Positions 41,823 to 50,041 of a stretch of DNA of 64,000 nucleotides are shown in pieces. Position numbers and translations under genes: made by a program. Source of the DNA: a virus. Below the pieces are notes generated by a model that did not search any database, was not told where the DNA came from, and was given only the letters and a program-made list of their open reading frames with translations. Each line of letters opens with the position of its first letter. Position 1 is the stretch's first letter. The stretch is from IMG/VR virus record IMGVR_UViG_3300023296_000639, positions 62,001 to 126,000 of that record, one strand, 5' to 3'.

Positions 41823-42680
41823 AGCGTGTATTTTTCAATGTGGCCAGTTATCGAAGATGCGGTTAATAATGGTGAAATGGAATGGTCGAAAAAAATCTGC
41901 ACCGAAGTATACGATCAGGTGTCGGAAGCCGTAAATGAATCGTTTCCTCCGTTTATGAAGAAAGCATTTAACTGTCCGCAACATATGGGCGAAATCATTG
42001 AAGGTGGCCGAGAACTTATCGCAACAAAAGGATTGTTCATAAAGAAGAAGCGGTATGGTCTTATGATTTATGACGACGAAGGAACACGCCGTGATGTTGA
42101 TGGCAAAGAGGGCAAAGTCAAAGCTATGGGCTTGGACTTGAAGCGTTCGGATACGCCGGGGTATATGCAAGAATTTCTTATGGAAATCCTTATCGATGTG
42201 TTAACAGACAAAGAAGAAGATGAAATCATTGGTAAGATTTTTGACTTCAAAAAAGAGTTTGTAGAACGTCCGCCTTGGGAAAAAGGTACGCCAAAACGTG
42301 TGAACAACCTTACCAAGTACACCAAGATGTATGAAAATAAGGGCATGAAAGGCGTAATGATTCCCGGTCACGTATCGGCAGCTATTCATTGGAATAAGTT
42401 AAAAAAGTTCTATTCTGATAACTATTCAATGGATATTCAAGACGGTCAAAAGACTATTGTGTGTAAGTTAAAGAATAATCCGCTTGGATATACGAGCATC
42501 GGGTATCCGATTGATGAACCACATATTCCAGACTGGTTTAAGGATTTGCCGTTTGATAACGAGTTAATGCTTGCAACTATTGTGGATCAAAAAATTAAAA
42601 ACTTGCTTGGTGTTATGAAGTGGGATTTGGATACTAAAACAGACGTTACTTCGACTTTTAATACACTATTTGATGTATAG
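41691..42680 (+). CDS. 43C: DNA polymerase family B, C-terminal part fused to C-intein
   Basis: 329 residues: C-intein (1-44) then 285 residues of polymerase. Directly after HN comes SVYFSMWPVIED, the continuation of motif C (YGDTDS-VYF). Later IKKKRYGLMIYDDEG is the KKRY motif of family B polymerases, and the thumb follows to FNTLFDV. Trans-splicing with the N-half (41223-41582) would give the intact palm-thumb. Without splicing the catalytic aspartates of motif C are separated from the rest, so activity depends on the intein. Confidence 0.88.
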   Translation: MEVKKAKVKSVKQLDNFDDEYVYDIGMKNEEHPWFFGNNILVHNSVYFSMWPVIEDAVNNGEMEWSKKICTEVYDQVSEAVNESFPPFMKKAFNCPQHMGEIIEGGRELIATKGLFIKKKRYGLMIYDDEGTRRDVDGKEGKVKAMGLDLKRSDTPGYMQEFLMEILIDVLTDKEEDEIIGKIFDFKKEFVERPPWEKGTPKRVNNLTKYTKMYENKGMKGVMIPGHVSAAIHWNKLKKFYSDNYSMDIQDGQKTIVCKLKNNPLGYTSIGYPIDEPHIPDWFKDLPFDNELMLATIVDQKIKNLLGVMKWDLDTKTDVTSTFNTLFDV

Positions 42681-42691
42681 TAATATACACA

Positions 42692-42699
42692 CATAAATA
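42692..42699 (+). promoter_or_regulatory. T4-type late promoter box
   Basis: CATAAATA, 5 nt before ATG 42705. Predicts a leaderless late transcript; no Shine-Dalgarno present. Confidence 0.6.
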
Positions 42700-42704
42700 G
42701 GTAT

Positions 42705-43622
42705 ATGGATGCTAACAAATATTGGGATTTAGTTAAGAAATACGATGAATTTAAACGGATTGACTATGCACCGTTATCGGAAACGTTGAGTAGTTATTCC
42801 AGTATCGCATCCACTATTCGAAATGGTGAAGATTTAGCCAAAGACTTACTTGAAATGCAACATATCATTGGTCGCAGAACAGTAAAAAAATTAGATAAGA
42901 AATTTCAAGAAGAAATACGAAAATATGAGATAGAGTTTATTCAGCAAAGTTATCGTTATTATGATAGCGAAATGAAGTTTGACGACTATGCACATATCAA
43001 CCAATATTACACAGATTTGCATTTACCCGTTGCTGCAAAAGAAATAATAGAAGGAAAAATAAATCTTGCTATCAAATGGCAGTATCCCGGTATGGAATTA
43101 AGTCCCGGCATAAATCATTTTACGGATAAATTGGTGGGGCTTGATCCTTTGTATATCGTTGATAAGCATTCTGAGTCTCTTATTAATACGAAAAACAAGT
43201 TCAACGATGCGTATCAGCGACGATTGCGCACATATCACGCCCACGGCGACGTGGACTTTAGATCATTGCCAGTTGGGCAAATGGGTCTTATTTTTAGTTT
43301 TGGATTTTTCGAAAGATTGCCGCTTGATGTTATTAAAATATACTTAACCGAATTTAAAAAACTTCTTCGACCTGATGGACGAGTTATTATGAGCTATAAT
43401 AATTGTTTGCTGAAATCGAGTCTTGATAACACTATCTTTAAAAAATATAGATTATTCAATACACGTGATTACATTGAGCCTTTGGTTTATGGGCTAGGAT
43501 TTGATAATATTAGTACAACTGATATTGAACCAAATATATCCATATTGGAATTCACGCAGCCCGGAGAATTTTACACACAACGTGCTGGTCAAACTCTTGG
43601 AAATATCAAAAAAACATATTGA
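42705..43622 (+). CDS. Methyltransferase-like protein, probably leaderless late
   Basis: 305 residues. N-terminal about 150 residues are helical. The C-terminal half reads GLIFSFGFFERLPLDVIKIY ... LLRPDGRVIMSYNNC ... YIEPLVYGLGFDNI, the usual motif-IV-to-VI course of class I SAM methyltransferases (LxPGGxxxxS). A clean motif I (GxGxG) is not evident, although PLYIVDKHSE may be the acidic loop. Substrate unknown. The ATG follows a late box directly. Confidence 0.5.
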   Translation: MDANKYWDLVKKYDEFKRIDYAPLSETLSSYSSIASTIRNGEDLAKDLLEMQHIIGRRTVKKLDKKFQEEIRKYEIEFIQQSYRYYDSEMKFDDYAHINQYYTDLHLPVAAKEIIEGKINLAIKWQYPGMELSPGINHFTDKLVGLDPLYIVDKHSESLINTKNKFNDAYQRRLRTYHAHGDVDFRSLPVGQMGLIFSFGFFERLPLDVIKIYLTEFKKLLRPDGRVIMSYNNCLLKSSLDNTIFKKYRLFNTRDYIEPLVYGLGFDNISTTDIEPNISILEFTQPGEFYTQRAGQTLGNIKKTY

Positions 43623-43648
43623 TTTTACTATCCGCAGTTTGATATAAT
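43619..43648 (+). promoter_or_regulatory. Sigma70-like promoter
   Basis: TTGATT (43619-43624), 18-bp spacer, TATAAT (43643-43648); upstream of the sliding clamp gene (43685), with GGAG before the start. Confidence 0.65.
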
Positions 43649-43684
43649 ATATTATAAACAAATGACAAATTACATGGAGTTTAA

Positions 43685-44413
43685 ATGAAAGACGCATTAC
43701 TTGATATCGTCCAACATACAACTGGATTGGGTTTTATTGACCTAGTAAAAGTTGTTGGCGACGTAGACCAAACAGCAGTAAATGGAATGGCAGACGACCG
43801 TTCTGTAGTAGTTGAAGCAAAGTTCAATTCCCCAGTGACCGAGTTCAGTGGCACATTTGGGATGCCGAACCTAAAAAAGCTTCAAACACTTCTAAACATC
43901 CCGGTATATGCCGAAGATGCAAAGCTTGAGTTATCCACGCAGGATCGCAATGGCGAAAATGTTCCAGTTGGTATTCACTTCGAAAACTCTACTGGTGACT
44001 TCAAGAACGACTATCGTTTTATGACTATGGACGTTATTAACGAAAGGCTGAAGAGCGTAAAGTTCCGAGGCGCAAACTGGAACGTAGAGTTCAAACCCAG
44101 CGCAGCCGCTATCCAGCGGTTTAAATACCAAATCCAAGCAAACAGTGACGAAGAAAGCTTTATCGCTAAAACGGAAGACGGCGATCTTGTTTTCTATTTT
44201 GGCGACCACTCAACACACGCCGGTAACTTTGTATTCCAGCCAAGCATTGAAGGCAAATTAGCACGTGCTTGGAAATGGCCAGTGGCACAAACATTGGCTA
44301 TCCTAAATCTAAACGGCGACATCACCATGAAATTCAGCGATGATGGTGCCGCACAAATCACTGTTGATAGCGGCCTTGCTATTTATGAATACATCTTACC
44401 AGCTAAACAATAG
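43685..44413 (+). CDS. 45: Sliding clamp (T4 gp45-like)
   Basis: 242 residues (T4 gp45 is 228). Two repeated halves of alternating strands, with SSxxL-type edge strands and a C-terminal GLAIYEYILPAKQ that fits the clamp end. It resembles T4-like clamps in FGMPNLKKLQTLLN and FVFQPSIEGKLARAWKWP. It tethers the polymerase and, in T4, also activates late promoters with gp33 and gp55; the late boxes here imply the same use. Sigma70 promoter upstream. Confidence 0.82.
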   Translation: MKDALLDIVQHTTGLGFIDLVKVVGDVDQTAVNGMADDRSVVVEAKFNSPVTEFSGTFGMPNLKKLQTLLNIPVYAEDAKLELSTQDRNGENVPVGIHFENSTGDFKNDYRFMTMDVINERLKSVKFRGANWNVEFKPSAAAIQRFKYQIQANSDEESFIAKTEDGDLVFYFGDHSTHAGNFVFQPSIEGKLARAWKWPVAQTLAILNLNGDITMKFSDDGAAQITVDSGLAIYEYILPAKQ

Positions 44414-44422
44414 GATATAAAA

Positions 44423-44638
44423 ATGAAAAACGAAGTAACTAAAATCTATAACGACCTCGACACATTCCGTGATTTCTGCCGAGAAGAAGGATTCGTCTTT
44501 CGAGAAGGTGATCTCTATAATCAAAAAACTTATTGGGGTCTTATGGATCGTCGTAATAATCGTGGATTGATTATTGACAACCAATGGGAAAAGGGTGCGA
44601 AGATTTTCCGTCGCCCCATTCATCACAGGAACAAATAA
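44423..44638 (+). CDS. Small basic protein, unknown
   Basis: 71 residues, 9 nt after the clamp stop. Arg/Tyr/Phe-rich (FRDFCREEGFVFREGDLYN, MDRRNNRGLIID) with no motif recognised. Followed directly by the next gene. Confidence 0.5.
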   Translation: MKNEVTKIYNDLDTFRDFCREEGFVFREGDLYNQKTYWGLMDRRNNRGLIIDNQWEKGAKIFRRPIHHRNK

Positions 44639-44639
44639 A

Positions 44640-44900
44640 ATGGACCTAACTGCCCTCCCTTATACATACCATGCTCGGGTTGATAGTATCACCTATAGAC
44701 CATCGAGAACCGGACAACCGGGCGGCGCATTAAACGCCAACTGGTCTACCGTTGATGCCATCGCCATCGTGTGTGCTAAGGCCGGAAATCTCGGCCTGAA
44801 ATATGGTGAAGATTTCTGGTGGGAAGGGACAGGAAGTGATATACTCCACTTTCGTTTCAAAGATGAAAAATACATTATGATGTTAGGATTATCAATATGA
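44640..44900 (+). CDS. Small protein, unknown
   Basis: 86 residues from ATG 44640, one base after the preceding stop. Alpha/beta with GQPGGALNANWSTVDAIAIV. ATGA overlap with the next gene. Unknown. Confidence 0.5.
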   Translation: MDLTALPYTYHARVDSITYRPSRTGQPGGALNANWSTVDAIAIVCAKAGNLGLKYGEDFWWEGTGSDILHFRFKDEKYIMMLGLSI

Positions 44901-45655
44901 AGATAATTGTTGCTAGTGGTGGGTTTGATCCTTTGCACAGTGGGCATATTGCTTACCTAAATGAAGCAAGCAAACTGGGAGATAAACTATTAGTCGGCGT
45001 AAACTCCGATCCATGGTTGGCGCGTAAAAAAGGACGGGCTTTTATGCCTTACGATGAACGTGCAGAAATTATTAACAATATTAAATCTGTTGATTTAGTA
45101 TATGGGTTTGACGATTCGGACGGTTCGGCATGTGAACTACTTCGTGATATTCAACAAGAGTATCCAAGTGATGAAATCATCTTTGCCAATGGCGGCGATA
45201 GAACATCCACAAACATTCCCGAGATGAACGTGCTTGGGGGTCGAATTAAATGTATATTCGGCGTCGGTGGCAATGATAAAAAGAACAGCAGTTCTACTAT
45301 TCTCAAAGGATGGGATAAACAATATAAAGATACCCGATGGGGATATTGGGAAGTTCTTGACAATGAGTTCACACAGGCCAAGATGAAGAAACTTGTTGTA
45401 AAGCCCGGTGGTTGTTTGTCTTATCAAAGACATCAACATCGCAACGAACATTGGTTTGTCGTTGATGGTAAGGGTAAGGTCATTACTAGAAAAGATATGA
45501 CAGAAACTATCAATAGATTGACGAGGTTTGATATGATTCAAATCCCGCAAATGTCTTGGCATCAACTTATCAACGATAGCCGAGATGAAGATTTGGTAAT
45601 CTACGAAATACAATACGGCGAAAAGTGCGTTGAAGAGGATATTGAAAGTGAATAA
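44897..45655 (+). CDS. Cytidylyltransferase-like / ManC-type cupin fusion
   Basis: 252 residues. N-terminal half: ASGGFDPLHSGHIAYLNEA, with HxGH nucleotide-binding motif of the nucleotidyltransferase (TagD/HldE-C) family, then VNSDPWLARKKG. C-terminal half from about 150: WGYWEVLD ... KLVVKPGGCLSYQRHQHRNE then HWFVVDGKGKV ... MSWHQLIND ... IYEIQYG, the type II phosphomannose-isomerase/ManC cupin, with metal-site residues QRHQHRNEHW. Fusion of a nucleotidyltransferase to this cupin is unusual. Near the GDP-mannose dehydratase, it suggests nucleotide-sugar synthesis, but the exact reaction is unknown. Confidence 0.8.
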   Translation: MKIIVASGGFDPLHSGHIAYLNEASKLGDKLLVGVNSDPWLARKKGRAFMPYDERAEIINNIKSVDLVYGFDDSDGSACELLRDIQQEYPSDEIIFANGGDRTSTNIPEMNVLGGRIKCIFGVGGNDKKNSSSTILKGWDKQYKDTRWGYWEVLDNEFTQAKMKKLVVKPGGCLSYQRHQHRNEHWFVVDGKGKVITRKDMTETINRLTRFDMIQIPQMSWHQLINDSRDEDLVIYEIQYGEKCVEEDIESE

Positions 45656-45659
45656 ACAA

Positions 45660-45992
45660 ATGAAACGAGTTATAATCGAAAGCCCATATGCGGCAGATAC
45701 CAAAGAAGGCATTGCTGCCAATGTGGCATATGCCCGAAAAGCAGTAAGAGATAGTCTAAATCGTGATGAAGCGCCTATTGCCAGTCACTTGCTTTACACT
45801 CAAGAAGGTATTTTGCGTGACGAGATTCCAGAAGAAAGAATGTGGGGCATAAATGCCGGACTAGCTTGGCGTGAAGCATCGTCAGGAACAGTAGTTTATC
45901 AAGATCGTGGTATCACATCAGGAATGCAATATGGCATTGATAAGGCCGAGGACTCCGGTAAGCCAGTAGAATACAGGAACATTGAAGAATGA
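45660..45992 (+). CDS. Nucleoside 2-deoxyribosyltransferase-like / DUF7768-like protein
   Basis: 110 residues. VIIESPYAADTKEGIAANVA ... YARKAVRDSLNRDEAPIASH ... LLYTQEGILRD ... GLAWREASSGTVVYQDRGIT then SGMQYGI is the conserved small phage/bacterial family with a Rossmann-like fold resembling deoxyribosyltransferases. Catalytic residues are not certain. ATG 45660 lies just after the previous gene. Confidence 0.6.
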   Translation: MKRVIIESPYAADTKEGIAANVAYARKAVRDSLNRDEAPIASHLLYTQEGILRDEIPEERMWGINAGLAWREASSGTVVYQDRGITSGMQYGIDKAEDSGKPVEYRNIEE

Positions 45993-46090
45993 TTGCAGCA
46001 ATATTTTTAGCGATAATCACAACCGCAGTTGGTTGGTATGTTGTTAGGTTATTGAATAAGGTTGCCGAACGACTTGATAAAGAAGAATGA
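45989..46090 (+). CDS. Single-pass membrane mini-protein
   Basis: 33 residues: AAIFLAIITTAVGWYVVRLL spans a membrane, followed by a charged helix NKVAERLDKEE. ATG overlaps the previous stop and its stop overlaps the next ATG (ATGA), which strongly suggests translation. Unknown. Confidence 0.6.
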   Translation: MIAAIFLAIITTAVGWYVVRLLNKVAERLDKEE

Positions 46091-46374
46091 CAGTTTTAAA
46101 GAGATATCGCACCACGGATTGGGTAAATGGTGCTGATTTTCCAGATGAACCATTCGTGTTTGATGTTCGCAACTGGGACATCGCGAACACAATGCAACAC
46201 ATGCTACTGACGCCCAAAATACAGAACTGTGAAAATCTAGTGGCCGTTACTCTTCGTTGTTTGCCTGTAATGGAAGAACTATATCGATGTGAGCGAGCGG
46301 CCCGCAAAGGAAACTTTCGCATACTCTGGATGAAATCCAAACTACAAGAAACATCTATGGAGAACATAAAATGA
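46087..46374 (+). CDS. Small conserved protein, paralogue of the 24205 gene
   Basis: 95 residues. Shares [19 protein letters not shown] and [13 protein letters not shown] with the 24205 protein. No motif recognised. It overlaps genes on both sides by 4 nt. Confidence 0.6.
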   Translation: MTVLKRYRTTDWVNGADFPDEPFVFDVRNWDIANTMQHMLLTPKIQNCENLVAVTLRCLPVMEELYRCERAARKGNFRILWMKSKLQETSMENIK

Positions 46375-46547
46375 AAACACTAGAAGAGGCAGCAATCGCC
46401 TTATATATGGCTGGACGATGGGAACTCCCACACGATAGACTTGATCCCACTAAAAATGATATTGATCAAGCAAAGTTATGGGAAGATTTACGCGATGCAC
46501 TGGACCTTCCAGAAGGTACGGCAACGGATGCGGGAGTTGGTAAATGA
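46371..46547 (+). CDS. Small acidic protein, unknown
   Basis: 58 residues; ATG in ATGA overlap with the previous stop. Helical, acidic (DQAKLWEDLRDALDLPEG). Unknown, but codon pattern and coupling support a gene. Confidence 0.55.
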   Translation: MKTLEEAAIALYMAGRWELPHDRLDPTKNDIDQAKLWEDLRDALDLPEGTATDAGVGK

Positions 46548-46618
46548 CGAAAGAAAAGATATTTATTGAATTGATGGAAGCACAAATAAAGGATTATAAA
46601 TGGCAAAAACTGCCCTGA
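46544..46618 (+). CDS. Possible mini-peptide upstream of gmd
   Basis: 24 residues ([20 protein letters not shown]), ATGA overlap with the previous gene, and it overlaps the gmd start by 19 nt. May only be a coupling leader. Confidence 0.3.
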   Translation: MTKEKIFIELMEAQIKDYKWQKLP

Positions 46619-47631
46619 TAACAGGATGCACTGGACAAGACGGATCATATTTAGCAGAATTATTGCTCGCCAAAGGGTACATGGTTCACGGTATTCGTCG
46701 CCGTTCAGCGACTGACAACACAAACAATATTAAACATATACTGGGTCACGAGCGATTGAATCTTCATTACGCTGATCTTACCGATGCAGCAGCGATCTTG
46801 GGTGTTTTAAAAGCAACTCGCCCAGATGAAATCTATAATCTTGCCGCACAATCGCATGTACGTGTATCGTTTGATATTCCAGTACAGACCTGCGATATCA
46901 ATGCCCTTGGAACAATGCGCATCCTCGAAGGTATGCGACACCTGAATATGTTTGAGACAACACGATTCTATCAGGCATCAACCTCAGAACTCTATGGTGA
47001 AGTGAAGGCTGTTCCGCAAGATGAGAACACACCATTCCATCCTCGCTCACCATATGGTGTATCAAAGTTGTATGCATATTGGGCAGTAAAAAACTACAAA
47101 GAATCATACAATCTATTTGGATGTAATGGAATTTTATTCAATCACGAAAGCCCGAGGCGAGGTGATGATTTTGTAACAAAGAAGATTACCAATCACGTAT
47201 GCGCTTACAGGGATGTCATTTTGAACCCAGAAAATACAAATGTAACAATGGATGTATTAGAACTTGGTAATATTGATGCGAAGCGTGACTGGGGGCATGC
47301 CAAGGATTATGTTGAAGGTATGTGGCGAATGCTGCAACAAGATAAACCCGATGATTATGTTCTGGCTACGGGCGAAACAAAAACAGTCCGTGAACTTGTA
47401 GAAGTTGCATTCAGTCACAAAGATATGGATATTAATTGGGAAGGCGAAGGCGTAAAGGAAGTTGGATTCAGCAACGACGGCGAAGTTCTTGTAAGAATCA
47501 ATCCTGAGTTCTATCGCCCTGCCGAAGTTGATTTACTTATCGGTGACCCTACAAAGGCTGAAACCGTTCTTGGGTGGAAGCGTCAATATGATTTTGAAGC
47601 ATTAGTAAAGGATATGATGAATGGCTATTAA
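46600..47631 (+). CDS. gmd: GDP-mannose 4,6-dehydratase
   Basis: 343 residues. Short-chain dehydrogenase fold: N-terminal [18 protein letters not shown] (NAD(P)-binding Gly motif), [12 protein letters not shown] (GMD-specific RR-S), catalytic STSELYGEV and [11 protein letters not shown] (Tyr-x3-Lys), and [16 protein letters not shown]. The enzyme makes GDP-4-keto-6-deoxymannose, the precursor of fucose, rhamnose or perosamine units. The ManC-type cupin gene lies 1 kb upstream. It could feed modification of host LPS or phage glycans. Full length. Confidence 0.93.
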   Translation: MAKTALITGCTGQDGSYLAELLLAKGYMVHGIRRRSATDNTNNIKHILGHERLNLHYADLTDAAAILGVLKATRPDEIYNLAAQSHVRVSFDIPVQTCDINALGTMRILEGMRHLNMFETTRFYQASTSELYGEVKAVPQDENTPFHPRSPYGVSKLYAYWAVKNYKESYNLFGCNGILFNHESPRRGDDFVTKKITNHVCAYRDVILNPENTNVTMDVLELGNIDAKRDWGHAKDYVEGMWRMLQQDKPDDYVLATGETKTVRELVEVAFSHKDMDINWEGEGVKEVGFSNDGEVLVRINPEFYRPAEVDLLIGDPTKAETVLGWKRQYDFEALVKDMMNGY

Positions 47632-47998
47632 AAATAAATCAGATTATTGGGGCACTCGTGGACTGGGCACTGCGGCGAGCGATTGGACAAATACTTACAC
47701 AACAACTAGTAGTAATGCTTACTCAGGCACCATTACAATAGATAATATTCAACCAAGCGACAAGACCGCAATGATTAACGGTGACTTGGATGTAACGGGC
47801 GATATTAAAGTAGATGGTGAAAAACTATCTGACAAACTATCACGCATTGAACACGAACTAAGCCTACCGGACGTGATTAAGGATCATCCAGAACGCAGAC
47901 GTAAACATGCCACACTGCAAAAAATCTACGATGAATATATGCGTGAAGAAGAAAAACTTAAAATGTGGGAACGGTTAAAAGGCGAACGTGACGATTAA
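47621..47998 (+). CDS. Putative virion-associated protein, unknown
   Basis: 125 residues. Thr/Ser/Gly-rich N-terminus with [18 protein letters not shown], a beta-helix-like repeat common in tail-fibre or baseplate proteins, then a charged helical C-terminus. Overlaps gmd by 11 nt. Role unproven. Confidence 0.5.
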   Translation: MAIKNKSDYWGTRGLGTAASDWTNTYTTTSSNAYSGTITIDNIQPSDKTAMINGDLDVTGDIKVDGEKLSDKLSRIEHELSLPDVIKDHPERRRKHATLQKIYDEYMREEEKLKMWERLKGERDD

Positions 47999-48448
47999 GT
48001 GTCAATGACGATTATATCATCGCCCTTGGACATAGTAGTATAACCGTCTTCACTTTTTACATCCCAGTTAGAATCATCTGAATGGGATGTTCCGCCAATG
48101 ATGCCAAGATTTCCATCTGATAGTTTTTCAACCACACTAGGGTCAAATCGCATTGTGCCCGATGTTTCAGTTCACCATCACTGATGAACTAACTGCTAAT
48201 TAACGATACTTAGCGAAGTATCTGACTTTAGATGCTACGTATGTTGATGGCACATGTGCGTGACTATCTAGAAGCTATTGGATTAGTTTCATCATCATTC
48301 AACTCATATACACGATCATCGTCATTCGTGTCAATCGTTCAACAGTAACCCGAACGTCTTCATATAACCGATTACGCCAGATGAACCTATTGCCCCGATT
48401 ACACCAGAGCCAGAAGTCATCGTTTTAGGTGATTTAGAAAGGGTTGAT
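47995..48448 (-). pseudogene. Decayed downstream part of the FecR-like gene
   Basis: 454 nt with no intact gene. Minus-strand fragments look like former coding: 48153-47995 gives 52 codons (VVEKLSDGNLGIIGG ... DDIIVIDT), and around 48380-48350 a collagen-like GVIGAIGSSGVIG. Frames are broken by stops and shifts. It is read as the rotted 3' part of the adhesin-like gene beside it. Confidence 0.5.
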
Positions 48449-49217
48449 TTAAAATGAAAAATTGTCGTGCAGTTGATTTAAGATTGTAGTGAATTCACCA
48501 GTTTCAATGATAGTCACGGTTGGCACATTGTCTGATTCTGGTGCAATGTCTTGTGCAGTAGTAGGGATTTCTTCAACACCTGCATCGGTAGTAAAATCAT
48601 TTAATGCCTCGATATCTTCGTCCAACACTTGCATCGATTCTTCTAAGTATGATAATGCTTTGCCGTAAGCATCTACTATTTGTGCATCTGTGAAAACAAC
48701 CATATTACCAATATCATCCGTATTAACAATAACAGTATTATTCTTTTGATTAATAACAAGCAACTCGCCGCTTACTGCCTCAACGATAATCTCGCCGACG
48801 AACCCGCCAGCTTCTTCCATAAGGGAAACTTGTGTTCCATTATCATCAACGATTATACCGATTTGTGTTCCTCGAATACCGATAGTGGCAACAGGCGTGG
48901 TTAGTGTCATAGCATCAGGGTCTGTTTTTGCGATAGAGCCACTAACATGTAGCAATGCCTGTCAAAACCGACAAGCCCATAGAACCTTCCTGTGTCGCAG
49001 GGTCATAAATCATTTCGTCAATAACCATTGCGCCATCACTACCCATAGCAAATGCACTACCATCTTCGAAAATCATTGAAATATTACCAGACGATCCTGT
49101 ATTGATTTCGTCACCTTGAAAAATATTGTCGCCTTCTGATAATAGTATTTGCGTACCGTCAGCCTTTGTGACGGTTACATTACCTTCTAGAATATCTACT
49201 TTACCTATTGCTTTCAT
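48449..49217 (-). pseudogene. FecR-domain/adhesin-like protein, frameshifted
   Basis: Start ATG 49217 with AGGAG and a late box (49244-49237) upstream. The first frame gives GKVDILEGNVTVTKADGTQI ... LSEGDNIFQGDEINTGSSGN ... MGLSVLTG and stops. The second frame starts near 48955 and gives HVSGSIAKTDPDAMTLTTPV, ATIGIRGTQIGI: together the FecR-type domain of large surface adhesins. The frames need an extra-base correction at GGCATTGCTACATG near 48955. The C-terminal part is acidic. Function in a phage unclear; probably non-functional or an assembly error. Confidence 0.7.
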
Positions 49218-49223
49218 TTTTGT

Positions 49224-49252
49224 TTGACTCCTACTGTATTTATGTGTATGAT
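49224..49252 (+). promoter_or_regulatory. Sigma70-like promoter overlapping a minus-strand late box
   Basis: TTGACT (49224-49229), 17-bp spacer, TATGAT (49247-49252). The minus late box CATAAATA (49244-49237) lies in the spacer. ATG 49260 is 7 nt past the -10. Confidence 0.6.
49237..49244 (-). promoter_or_regulatory. T4-type late promoter box
   Basis: CATAAATA on the minus strand, upstream of the FecR-like gene, followed by AGGAG. Confidence 0.6.
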
Positions 49253-49259
49253 AATCGTT

Positions 49260-49634
49260 ATGAATGAAAAACAAGGGTTTTGGAAATCATTGAATTGGGA
49301 TGATGCGGTATTTAATGACGCATTAAACAATAGTATGTTTGATTATGATGATCCATTTCTTTCAGTCACCCGTAACGTGACTAGCACCGAAGAAGACTTG
49401 ACAGGGGAAATCAACGATATATTTGTATTTTCGGGTTTGCCAAAAACAGTAGTAGATATAGATATTGACGAATATATAGACGACTATCATGAAGAATATG
49501 ACTACGAAATTTGCATTACAATGAATAAAGCTTCCATTAAAGAAATGTATTTTACGCATCCGAGTAACAATATTACCGAGTTTATCAAGGAACTTGAACA
49601 CATGGTTCGGAAGGCATTCGATAATATCACTTGA
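49260..49634 (+). CDS. Small acidic protein, unknown, probably leaderless early
   Basis: 124 residues from ATG 49260, 7 nt after TATGAT. Very acidic, Asp/Tyr rich (VVDIDIDEYIDDYHEEYDYE). No motif recognised. The leader seems absent. Confidence 0.55.
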   Translation: MNEKQGFWKSLNWDDAVFNDALNNSMFDYDDPFLSVTRNVTSTEEDLTGEINDIFVFSGLPKTVVDIDIDEYIDDYHEEYDYEICITMNKASIKEMYFTHPSNNITEFIKELEHMVRKAFDNIT

Positions 49635-49657
49635 CATTGTTTGTCATTTCGTATAAT
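49631..49657 (+). promoter_or_regulatory. Sigma70-like promoter, short spacer
   Basis: TTGACA (49631-49636), 15-bp spacer, TATAAT (49652-49657), upstream of the 49694 gene, which also has AGGAG. Confidence 0.55.
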
Positions 49658-49693
49658 ATCTATTTGTAAGTTGATGAAACAGGAGTTACCAAA

Positions 49694-50041
49694 ATGAAGT
49701 TCAAGCTTTTTCAGATTCAGTTGACCGACGCAGAAGTTGCAAAAATCAATGCCGCTGGCGATCACAGTGCTGTTCCAAAGCAAGCAGCACGCATGGCACT
49801 TATGTTTGGTGATCATACAGTATCAGCCGCAGCCACAGCAATCGCCAAAGGGTTTTACACCCACGTTTCAAATATTACAGCCAATGATTTAGACGGCGTT
49901 TTTGAAGTTGGTAACATCGGTCCAGAAGAAAACATCGAGCGTTTTGGTCCAATGAGCAGCGTAAGCGTTGGCGATTTAATCGAAGACGAAGACGGAAATC
50001 GAGTCGTAGTAGCATCATTTGGTTTTAAAGAGGTAGCATAA
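49694..50041 (+). CDS. Small early protein, unknown
   Basis: 115 residues. Alternating strand and helix with KFKLFQIQLTDAEVAKINAA and a C-terminal VGDLIEDEDGNRVVVASFGF that resembles a small beta-barrel end. TAATG coupling to the next gene. Unknown. Confidence 0.6.
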   Translation: MKFKLFQIQLTDAEVAKINAAGDHSAVPKQAARMALMFGDHTVSAAATAIAKGFYTHVSNITANDLDGVFEVGNIGPEENIERFGPMSSVSVGDLIEDEDGNRVVVASFGFKEVA

